This document shows, in pieces, positions 8,691 through 15,152 of a DNA stretch of 59,638 nucleotides (position 1 is the first letter of the stretch; each line of letters begins with the position of its first letter). Source of the stretch: Spirochaetales bacterium. GTDB lineage: Bacteria > Spirochaetota > Spirochaetia > Treponematales > UBA12059. The notes under the pieces were generated by a model. The model had not been told where the DNA came from, searched no databases, and saw only the letters and a program-made list of their open reading frames with translations. The stretch covers positions 1 to 59,638 of the forward strand of contig JAFGNN010000051.1 in assembly GCA_016926955.1 (NCBI GenBank), in the 5' to 3' direction. A program made the position numbers and the translations under genes.

Positions 8691-9728
8691 ATGACCGAGG
8701 TCCTGTCTCAGGACGAGATAGACCAGCTCCTGACCGCGATCAACGCGGGCGACGCGGCCGAGATCGAATCGATCCGGCCGGCCGCCGACACGCGCAAGAT
8801 CAAGATCTACGACTTCAAGCGTCCGGACAAGTTCTCGAAGGAGCAGATGCGCACCGTGCAGAACATGCACGAGACCTTCTCGCGCCTGACGACGACGGCC
8901 CTGTCCGCGAGCCTCCGCGTCCTCGTGCACGTGCACGTCGCGAGCGTCGACCAGCTGACCTACGAGGAGTTCATCCGCTCCATCCCGACACCGACGACCC
9001 TCGCGGTCATCAGCATGGACCCTCTCAAGGGACAGGCCATCCTCGAGGTCGACCCGACCATCACCTTCACCATCATCGACCGCCTTTTCGGCGGCTCGGG
9101 CGAAGGCTCCAAGCTCAACCGCGAGCTCTCGGACATCGAGCACTCCGTCATGGAGGGCATCATCGTCCGCATCCTGGGCAACATGCGCGAGGCCTGGACC
9201 CAGGTGATCGACCTCCGGCCGCGGCTCTCGCAGATCGAGAACAACCCCCAGTTCGCGCAGATCGTCCCCCCGACCGAGATGGTGGTGCTCGTAACGCTCG
9301 AGACCAAGATCGGCGACGTCGAGGGCATGATGAACCTCTGCATCCCCTACCTGACCATAGAGCCGATCATCTCGAAGCTTTCGGCCCAGTATTGGTACTC
9401 GTCGGTGCGTCGCGGCGCGACGACCGAGAATCTGAACATCCTGAAAGAGAAGCTGTCCACGGTGGAGATTCCCGTGATAGCGGAGATCGGCAAGATCGAC
9501 CTGCCGGTCCGCGACGTGCTGGCCCTCAAGTCCGGCGACGTCATCCGCCTGCACACGGTGCATGTGGACGATCCCATGGTGCTCAACGTGGGCACCAAGA
9601 AGAAGTTCCTGTGCCGGCCGGGCGTAATCGGCCGGAAGATGGCCGTCCAGATCACCCAGAAGCTGGAGGACGTCGGACAGGAGGAATTCGAGGAACTGGC
9701 GTCCGAAGGAGACGAGAACTATGAGTGA
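8691..9728 (+). CDS. fliM: Flagellar motor switch protein FliM
   Basis: 345 residues, C-ring component that binds phosphorylated CheY and sets rotation direction. The CheY-binding peptide LSQDEIDQLL is at residues 5-14. The CheC-like middle domain (IYDFKRPDKFSKEQMRTVQNM, LFGGSGEG) and a SpoA/FliN-like C-terminal domain follow. An earlier in-frame start at 8661 lacks a ribosome site; the ATG at 8691 has AGGGAGGG 5-8 bases upstream and gives the family length. It overlaps fliY by 8 bp. Confidence 0.97.
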   Translation: MTEVLSQDEIDQLLTAINAGDAAEIESIRPAADTRKIKIYDFKRPDKFSKEQMRTVQNMHETFSRLTTTALSASLRVLVHVHVASVDQLTYEEFIRSIPTPTTLAVISMDPLKGQAILEVDPTITFTIIDRLFGGSGEGSKLNRELSDIEHSVMEGIIVRILGNMREAWTQVIDLRPRLSQIENNPQFAQIVPPTEMVVLVTLETKIGDVEGMMNLCIPYLTIEPIISKLSAQYWYSSVRRGATTENLNILKEKLSTVEIPVIAEIGKIDLPVRDVLALKSGDVIRLHTVHVDDPMVLNVGTKKKFLCRPGVIGRKMAVQITQKLEDVGQEEFEELASEGDENYE

Positions 9729-10872
9729 CGGATCCCTGTCCCAGGAAGAGATCGATTCCCTTCTTTCGGGACTCGATTCCGGCGGCCCCGCCCCCGCGGC
9801 CAAATCCTCCGCCCCAGGACCCTCTCGCGAGGTACAGGCCTGGCGGGAGATCCTCGAGGGCACCCTCGAAGGCCAGTCGCAGAACATAGCGATGATGACC
9901 GGCGCGGACGCGCGGGTGTCGGGCGTGAAGGTCGAGCTGCTCTCTCGCGACGCCTTCCTGCAATCGACCCCGCAGGAAGTGCTCTCCTATCGCGTCGATT
10001 TTACCGGCGGCGTTCCGGGGGAGCACGTCTTCGTCATCCCGAAAGATTCGGCGCTCCGCATAGCGGGCCTCGTGATCAAGGAGGACGGCCTCTCCGAACT
10101 CTCTGACATGGCCGTTTCCGCGGTCGGCGAGCTCATGTCGACGATGACCGGGGCCCTCATCACCACCCTGAGCGACAAGTCGGGAAGCCGCGGCATACAG
10201 TCGAGCACGGCGGAAGGAAGCTTCGGTCCCAAGGCCATGGTCAAGGTGCCTTCGGGCGACTTCATACGCGCCTCCTACCAGGTGGAGATCGGTCCGAACA
10301 ACGAGACCATCGTGGAGGTCTTCGCGGCTCCCTTCGTGCGCGATCTCGTGGCGGCCACCGGAGGCGGCGATCAGGGCGGCATGTCCATGAACATGAACCA
10401 GGGCAGCCAGCAGGCCGGCATGAACGGGCAACAGCAGATGGGCGGCTACGGCGGCAATCCCGGCGGGATGCAGGGCATGATGGGCGCTCCCCAGGGCGGC
10501 TACGCCCCCATGGGCATGTACGGCGGCCAAGCCCCGATGATGGGCATGAGCCCCCCGAACGTGCAGCCGGTACAGTTCGCCAACCTCGCCATGAGACAGG
10601 CTTCGCCCGAGGCGGGCAACATCGGCCTGATCATGGACGTGTTCATGGAGATGACGGTCGAGCTCGGCCGCACCCGCAAGCTTATCCGGGAGATCCTCGG
10701 CATGGGCGAGGGCACGATCATAGAGCTCGACAAGCTGGCCGGCGAGCCGGTCGACATCCTCGTCAACCACAAGCTTATCGCCAAGGGCGAGGTCGTGGTC
10801 ATCGACGAGAATTTCGGCGTGCGCGTCACCGAGATCGTCAGCCCCATGGAGCGCATGGCCGATTTGGCCTGA
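9721..10872 (+). CDS. fliY: Flagellar motor switch protein FliY/FliN
   Basis: 383 residues in three parts. The N-terminus repeats a FliM-type CheY-binding peptide (SLSQEEIDSLLSGL, residues 5-18). A FliY/CheC-like domain spans about 40-210. A SpoA (FliN) domain spans about 304-378 (LGRTRKLIREILGMGEGTII). This matches FliY of treponemes rather than short FliN. The CheC-type active-site pattern near SAVGELMS appears degenerate, with Ser where Asn is expected, so phosphatase activity is doubtful. Residues about 215-280 form a striking Gly/Met/Gln-rich linker. It overlaps the fliM stop by 8 bp, so the pair is coupled. Confidence 0.93.
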   Translation: MSDGSLSQEEIDSLLSGLDSGGPAPAAKSSAPGPSREVQAWREILEGTLEGQSQNIAMMTGADARVSGVKVELLSRDAFLQSTPQEVLSYRVDFTGGVPGEHVFVIPKDSALRIAGLVIKEDGLSELSDMAVSAVGELMSTMTGALITTLSDKSGSRGIQSSTAEGSFGPKAMVKVPSGDFIRASYQVEIGPNNETIVEVFAAPFVRDLVAATGGGDQGGMSMNMNQGSQQAGMNGQQQMGGYGGNPGGMQGMMGAPQGGYAPMGMYGGQAPMMGMSPPNVQPVQFANLAMRQASPEAGNIGLIMDVFMEMTVELGRTRKLIREILGMGEGTIIELDKLAGEPVDILVNHKLIAKGEVVVIDENFGVRVTEIVSPMERMADLA

Positions 10873-10878
10873 CATTAC

Positions 10879-11003
10879 GAATACAAACCACGGAGGCACG
10901 GAGAAGAGAGGGAGAAATGGCGAAAGGAATTTGAATTTCCGATAGGAAATCCCTTTTGTGCTTTCTCCTCCTTCCTCCCAATCTCCGTGCCTCCGTGGTA
11001 TTC
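10879..11003. repeat. Palindromic intergenic element, copy between fliY and fliO
   Basis: The left arm (ACCACGGAGGCACGGAG, about 10887-10903) and right arm (CTCCGTGCCTCCGTGGT, about 10983-10999) are exact inverted repeats, extended outward by GAATAC/GTATTC with a 4-base offset. The centre is also imperfectly self-complementary (purine-rich left, CTCC/TTCC-rich right), so the whole ~125 bp can fold into one hairpin. Other copies are at 13672-13799, 43363-43498 and, as half an element, 8523-8575. Confidence 0.85.
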
Positions 11004-11025
11004 CTTTCTCGTTCGCCCTTTCCGC

Positions 11026-11054
11026 TTGCATACGGGAATTCGTTGCTGTACAAT
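11026..11054 (+). promoter_or_regulatory. Candidate sigma70-type promoter upstream of fliO
   Basis: TTGCAT (11026-11031) and TACAAT (11049-11054) are separated by exactly 17 bases. Transcription would begin near 11061, immediately before the GGGAGGGG ribosome site. If used, it is an internal promoter for the export-gene half of the operon. It also rules out translation starts at 10987 or 11026. Confidence 0.55.
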
Positions 11055-11070
11055 ACGCAACGGGAGGGGA

Positions 11071-11700
11071 ATCACGAAAAACGTCAAACGCGCGATCTGC
11101 GCGGCGACGCTTTCGTCGTTCCTGGTTACGATCGCGGCCGCTCAGGCCGCAGGAGGGGCCGGAGCGGCCGAGCCAGCCGCGACGGTCACGACCGTAGACG
11201 AGACGACCCTGGTCCTGCCCGACGAGGCGGCCGGGGAGGAGACCGCGGATCGGCTCGACGGAAGCGTCTGGCCCTACTTCCTCCGCATGCTCCTGACGCT
11301 CGCCCTGGTCGTGGCCGCCATCTACGGAGTCTTCAGGATCCTCAAGCGCAAGGGGACGGGGGCCGAAGAGGCTGATCCCTTCATACGCGTGCTCGCCGCC
11401 GCCCGCCTCGGGCAGGGGCGCTGGTTGCACGTCGTCGCGCTCGGCGAAAAGGCCTGGCTGGTCGGTTCCACCGACGCCCAGGTCAGCCTGGTCGCCGCGG
11501 TCGAGGACAAGGAGCTCGTCGACGCCATGGTCCTGCGCGCCGCGCAGGCGCCGATCGCGCCGCGTACGGATTTCTCCTCCCTGCTTCAGTCGATGCTGAA
11601 GCGAACGCCCAGAGGGCGTGCCGCCGGAACGGGCGAGGTGCCGGGAGCGGACTACCTCGCGCGCCAGCGGGAACGGCTCCGGAAAAACCGGGACCGTTAG
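11071..11700 (+). CDS. fliO: Flagellar biosynthesis protein FliO/FliZ (non-canonical start)
   Basis: About 209 residues: signal-like N-terminus (KNVKRAICAATLSSFLVTIAA), a low-complexity stretch, one membrane helix near 70-90 (MLLTLALVVAAIYGVFRIL), then the compact FliO domain (VLAAARLGQGRWLHVVALG). FliO helps assemble the FliP pore. No ATG, GTG or TTG exists between the promoter-like boxes and the signal peptide. The ribosome site GGGAGGGG is followed by ATC (11071) and ACG (11074), and one of these is probably the initiator. Upstream GTG 10987 and TTG 11026 lack a ribosome site. The C-terminus is basic. Placement before fliP is standard. Confidence 0.85.
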   Translation: MTKNVKRAICAATLSSFLVTIAAAQAAGGAGAAEPAATVTTVDETTLVLPDEAAGEETADRLDGSVWPYFLRMLLTLALVVAAIYGVFRILKRKGTGAEEADPFIRVLAAARLGQGRWLHVVALGEKAWLVGSTDAQVSLVAAVEDKELVDAMVLRAAQAPIAPRTDFSSLLQSMLKRTPRGRAAGTGEVPGADYLARQRERLRKNRDR

Positions 11701-11720
11701 GATCCGGGCACGCCCGGATC
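11701..11720. other. Intercistronic 9-bp hairpin between fliO and fliP
   Basis: GATCCGGGC and GCCCGGATC (11701-11709, 11712-11720) form a perfect stem around a 2-base turn immediately after the fliO stop. No U-run follows, so a terminator is unlikely; an mRNA-stability role is possible. Confidence 0.4.
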
Positions 11721-11749
11721 CACGCCTTTTCGCCGTGCCGGGAGGTCGG

Positions 11750-12592
11750 ATGCGCATTCGTCTCTTCGCGCTTGCCTTCGCGCTCGCGACGGCCGCTGTC
11801 CCGATAAACGCGCAGGAGGCCGAGTTTCCTTCGGCGCCACGTGATACCGCCGTCTCCGTGCCGATTCCGAACGCCTCGGGCGGCGCCGCCACGACTGAGA
11901 TCCCGACCACCGCCATACCCTTCGTCGACCTGACCCTCCGCAGCCCGGAAGACGGCACCGAAGTGGCGTTCTCCCTGCAGCTCCTGCTCCTCCTCACCGT
12001 CATCAGCCTGGCGCCGAGCCTCCTCATCCTGATGACGGCCTTCCTCCGCATCTCCATCGTGCTCGACTTCATCAAGCGCGCGCTCTCGCTCCAGCAGGTG
12101 CCGCCGAACCAGGTGCTGCTCGGCATCGCCCTGTTCATGACGGTGTTCGTCATGTGGCCCACCATCGACTCGGTCTGGACGGATTCCCTGAAGCCTCTCT
12201 CGGAAGGGAGCATCGGCGTGGAGGAGGCATACCGCGCGGCGGAGTCGCCGCTCCGCCTCTTCATGTACCGGCAGATGGAATCGGATCCGGAGAACATCAG
12301 GCTGTTCATGGCCATGCGCGGCCTGCCGAAGCCCCAGACCCTCGCGGACGTGCCGACCTGGGTGCTCATCCCCGCCTTCATCCTCAACGAGCTCACCGTC
12401 GCGTTCAAGATAGGCATCTACCTCTACATACCCTTCATCGTGATCGACATGGTGGTGGCGTCCATCCTCATGTCGATGGGCATGATCATGCTTCCGCCGG
12501 TCATGATCTCGACGCCGTTCAAGCTGATCCTCTTCGTGATCGTGGACGGCTGGACCCTGCTCACCGAGCAGATCGTGAAGTCCTTCCTGTGA
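11750..12592 (+). CDS. fliP: Flagellar export gate protein FliP
   Basis: 280 residues; core of the FliP5Q4R1 export channel. A signal peptide spans residues 1-20 (MRIRLFALAFALATAAVPIN). Four membrane helices follow, with the family signatures LLTVISLAPSLLILMTAFLR and VVASILMSMGMIMLPP. The ATG at 11750 follows GGAGG by four bases; the frame remains open upstream into fliO, but that part does not resemble FliP. The stop is 10 bases from fliQ. Confidence 0.97.
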   Translation: MRIRLFALAFALATAAVPINAQEAEFPSAPRDTAVSVPIPNASGGAATTEIPTTAIPFVDLTLRSPEDGTEVAFSLQLLLLLTVISLAPSLLILMTAFLRISIVLDFIKRALSLQQVPPNQVLLGIALFMTVFVMWPTIDSVWTDSLKPLSEGSIGVEEAYRAAESPLRLFMYRQMESDPENIRLFMAMRGLPKPQTLADVPTWVLIPAFILNELTVAFKIGIYLYIPFIVIDMVVASILMSMGMIMLPPVMISTPFKLILFVIVDGWTLLTEQIVKSFL

Positions 12593-12602
12593 GGGGGCGC
12601 GC

Positions 12603-12872
12603 ATGAGCCTGGGCGAAGCCGTCGACCTGATCCGTTCGGGAATACTGCAGGTGGTCATCCTCGCGACTCCGGTGCTCCTGGTCGCGATGGTGGTGGGTCT
12701 CGTCGTGTCCATCCTGCAGGCCACCACCTCGATCCAGGAACAGACGCTGACTTTCGTTCCCAAGATCGCCGCGATCCTGCTGATGATAGCCCTGCTCGGC
12801 GGCTGGATGTTCGCGAGCCTGGGGCAGTACACGCGGGACCTCTTCCAGATGATCCCGAACCTGGCCCGGTAG
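12603..12872 (+). CDS. fliQ: Flagellar export gate protein FliQ
   Basis: 89 residues with two membrane helices (about 14-40 and 52-75), the standard size. The motif LVVSILQATTSIQEQTLTFV in the connecting region is diagnostic. FliQ packs around the FliP-FliR channel. Start ATG at 12603 follows GAGGGGGCGC. Only 11 bp separate it from fliR. Confidence 0.97.
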   Translation: MSLGEAVDLIRSGILQVVILATPVLLVAMVVGLVVSILQATTSIQEQTLTFVPKIAAILLMIALLGGWMFASLGQYTRDLFQMIPNLAR

Positions 12873-12883
12873 GAGCTCGAAAC

Positions 12884-13663
12884 GTGCTCTACGAGATCGC
12901 GAAACAGGCGGACGTGTTCTTCCTCATCTTCGCCCGCGTGTTCGCGCTCGTGGAAACCGCTCCGCTGCTCTCCGGCGACGGCGCTCCGCAGGTCGCCAAG
13001 GCGGGGTTCGCCGCCTTCGTCTCCGCCATCGTCTTCCCGTGGGTGAACGCCGCCGGGTACCAGATTCCCCCGACGGCGCTCGGCTATGTCATGCTGGTGG
13101 CCGGAGAGGCGCTGATCGGCATAGCGCTCGGGTTTTTCCTGACCGCGGTATTCACCGCCTTCACCACGGCGGGACAGTTCTTCAGCCTCCAGATGGGCTT
13201 CGGCGCCAGCGAGGTCTACGATCCGCTCGCCCAGATCGAGATTCCGCTCATGGGCCAGTTCCTGAACCTGATAGCCATGCTGATCTTCCTCATGAACGAC
13301 GGATTCCGGAGACTGTTCCTGATGGGCGTATGGCGGAGCTTCGAGAGCATACGCGCGGTGGACCTGGTGCTCCGGCGCGAGCTCTGGTTCGACTACGCCC
13401 TCCGCGCCATCGGCGCGATGTTCGCCAACGCCCTCGTGCTAGCCATGCCCATACTCGGCGTCCTCATGATGGTCTCGGTCGGCATGGGGCTTCTCTCCAA
13501 GGCCGCCCCCCAGATGAACCTGCTCACCGAGGGCTTCCCCATCGCCATCATGACGGCCTTCCTGCTTCTCTTCTCGAGCCTGCCCTTCATCGTGGAGGCC
13601 TTTTCCGCCATCATCGACGCGGGCTTCGACGACATGGCCCGCCTCATCGGAGGCGGCACATGA
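12884..13663 (+). CDS. fliR: Flagellar export gate protein FliR
   Basis: 259 residues with about six hydrophobic helices, family-typical. Recognisable parts are ARVFALVETAPLLSGDGAPQ near the N-terminus, and AGQFFSLQMGFGASEVYDP and MGQFLNLIAMLIFL in the middle. FliR completes the export channel and contacts FlhB. GTG start at 12884 with AGGAG at 12871-12875. In many bacteria fliR runs straight into flhB; here a palindromic element separates them. Confidence 0.96.
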   Translation: MLYEIAKQADVFFLIFARVFALVETAPLLSGDGAPQVAKAGFAAFVSAIVFPWVNAAGYQIPPTALGYVMLVAGEALIGIALGFFLTAVFTAFTTAGQFFSLQMGFGASEVYDPLAQIEIPLMGQFLNLIAMLIFLMNDGFRRLFLMGVWRSFESIRAVDLVLRRELWFDYALRAIGAMFANALVLAMPILGVLMMVSVGMGLLSKAAPQMNLLTEGFPIAIMTAFLLLFSSLPFIVEAFSAIIDAGFDDMARLIGGGT

Positions 13664-13671
13664 TACAAAAG

Positions 13672-13799
13672 AGAATTGAACCACCGAGACACGGAGACAC
13701 GGAGTTCAAGATGGAGAGGACAATAGGGAATTTGTACTCTTTTTGCTCGTCTGCTCCCTCCCTTGCTCCGTGCCTCGGTGCCTCCGTGGTGGATATTCG
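13672..13799. repeat. Palindromic intergenic element, copy between fliR and flhB
   Basis: The left arm at about 13672-13703 (reads ACCACCGAGACACGGAGACACGGAG) and right arm at about 13766-13798 (CTCCGTGCCTCGGTGCCTCCGTGGT) are inverted copies flanked by GAATT/ATATTC. Same family as 10879-11003. The right arm contributes the GTG codons at 13786 and 13789, the best available initiators of the flhB frame. Confidence 0.82.
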
Positions 13800-15123
13800 T
13801 TCGATCGACTTACAGTGGTTTGTCGCAAACGGCGTCGATGGCAGGACGGCACAGTCCCGTCCAGTAGCAGCCATCGATCTACAGTGGTTTGTCGCGAACG
13901 ACGTGAACGGCAGTGCGGCGCAACCCCGTTCAGTAGCGGCAGTCGACCTTCAGTGGTTCGTCGCAAACGGCGCTGACGGAGCGGTGGCGCCTTCACGATC
14001 AATCATCGCAATCGATTTGCAGTGGTTTGCGGCGGAGGACGAGGGGCGGACCGAGGATCCGTCGGAGTACAAACTCCGCAAGGCGCGAGAGGAAGGGCGC
14101 GTCGCGAAGAGCCAGGATCTGGTCTCCGCGGTCGTGCTGCTGTTCAGCGCCGTGACGCTCGCGATCTCGGGTCCGGCGATCGTGCGCGGCCTCATCGACG
14201 CGATGCTCTGGTATTTTTCCCGGGCTTCGGGCGCGGACATAACCAAGGAAGGCGGGGCGGCCTTCGCGGTCTTCGCGTCGAAACTGGCATCGCTCGCGCT
14301 GCCCGTGGCGGCCGTCGCGATGCTCGCGGGCGTGGCGGGGAACATCGCGCAGACCGGCTTCCTCTTCACCACGAAGCCCCTGACGCCGGACTTCAAGAAG
14401 ATCGTCCCTCGCCTCGGGCAGTATCTGTCGAAGACCGTGTTCTCGATGGACGGCATGTACCGATTCGCCATGTCGCTCGTGAAGATCGCGGTCATCGCGC
14501 TGACCGCGTGGATCGTGGTTTCCGCCGAGGTGCCGAGTTTCGGCAAGGCCGCCGAGGTTCCGCTTCTCGTCACGGCGAGCCGGATCGGCGCCCTGGCGCT
14601 CCGTCTCGTGATCACCGCGTCCGTGGTCCTGCTCCTCCTCGCGATACCCGACGTCATGTTCCAGCGCAGGCAGTTCAAGGAACAGATGAAGATGACGCGC
14701 GAGGAGGTGAAGGAGGAGCGCAAGATGCACGAGGGCGACCCCCTGGTGAAAGGGCGCCTCAGGCAGCGGATGCGCGAGCTTCTCTCCCGCAACATGGCGG
14801 CCAACGTCCCCAAGGCCGACGTCGTCGTCACGAACCCGACCCATTACGCCATCGCGCTCGAATGGAACCGGGAACGCATGGCCGCGCCCGTCGTCACCGC
14901 GAAGGGGCGCGACGAGATAGCCCAGAGGATCAAGGCGATAGCGAAGGAGCACGGAGTCCCGACGGTAGAGAACCGGCCGCTCGCCCGCGCGCTCTACGCC
15001 GAGGTCGAGATCGGCGACGCCATTCCCGAGAAATACTACCAGGCCATCGCGGCCGTGCTGGCGCACGTCTACGCGATGGACGGCCGGGCGCGCGATTTCG
15101 CCGCCGCGGCTACGGAGGCATGA
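13789..15123 (+). CDS. flhB: Flagellar export switch protein FlhB with triplicated N-terminal peptide
   Basis: About 444 residues if started at GTG 13789 (GTG 13786 is equivalent); FlhB is normally 350-385. The last ~370 residues are ordinary: DEGRTEDPSEYKLRKAREEG, four membrane helices, and the autocleavage site NPTH in VVTNPTHYAIALEW. FlhB switches export specificity with FliK. Upstream lie three 23-residue tandem copies of the native N-terminal segment (IDLQWFVAN...), at 13804-14010. Within the DLQWFVAN core all nucleotide differences among copies are synonymous, implying the copies are translated. A start at GTG 13984 would omit them but has poor ribosome-site spacing. No good ribosome site precedes 13789. 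Confidence 0.9.
   Translation: MDIRSIDLQWFVANGVDGRTAQSRPVAAIDLQWFVANDVNGSAAQPRSVAAVDLQWFVANGADGAVAPSRSIIAIDLQWFAAEDEGRTEDPSEYKLRKAREEGRVAKSQDLVSAVVLLFSAVTLAISGPAIVRGLIDAMLWYFSRASGADITKEGGAAFAVFASKLASLALPVAAVAMLAGVAGNIAQTGFLFTTKPLTPDFKKIVPRLGQYLSKTVFSMDGMYRFAMSLVKIAVIALTAWIVVSAEVPSFGKAAEVPLLVTASRIGALALRLVITASVVLLLLAIPDVMFQRRQFKEQMKMTREEVKEERKMHEGDPLVKGRLRQRMRELLSRNMAANVPKADVVVTNPTHYAIALEWNRERMAAPVVTAKGRDEIAQRIKAIAKEHGVPTVENRPLARALYAEVEIGDAIPEKYYQAIAAVLAHVYAMDGRARDFAAAATEA
13804..14010 (+). repeat. Three in-frame 69-bp tandem repeats at the 5' end of flhB
   Basis: Repeats run 13804-13872, 13873-13941 and 13942-14010; the native homologous segment starts at 14011. Each encodes (I/V)DLQWFVAN followed by a variable 14-residue linker. 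The Leu codon is TTA, CTA, CTT and TTG in the four copies, while the residue is unchanged. The segment is less G+C-rich than its surroundings. Confidence 0.92.
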
Positions 15124-15152
15124 CATGACGGCATCTATCGCGGAGGCTCCGG

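Noticed and set aside
9652..12417. Minus-strand open frame of 921 codons opposite fliM-fliP
   Set aside because: Mirrors real genes; composition is low-complexity and contains the palindromic element read through. No ribosome site or similarity.
13039..13785. FlhB starting inside fliR
   Set aside because: The frame is open there but the product is the shadow of FliR followed by the palindromic element; GTG 13786/13789 is the first sensible start.
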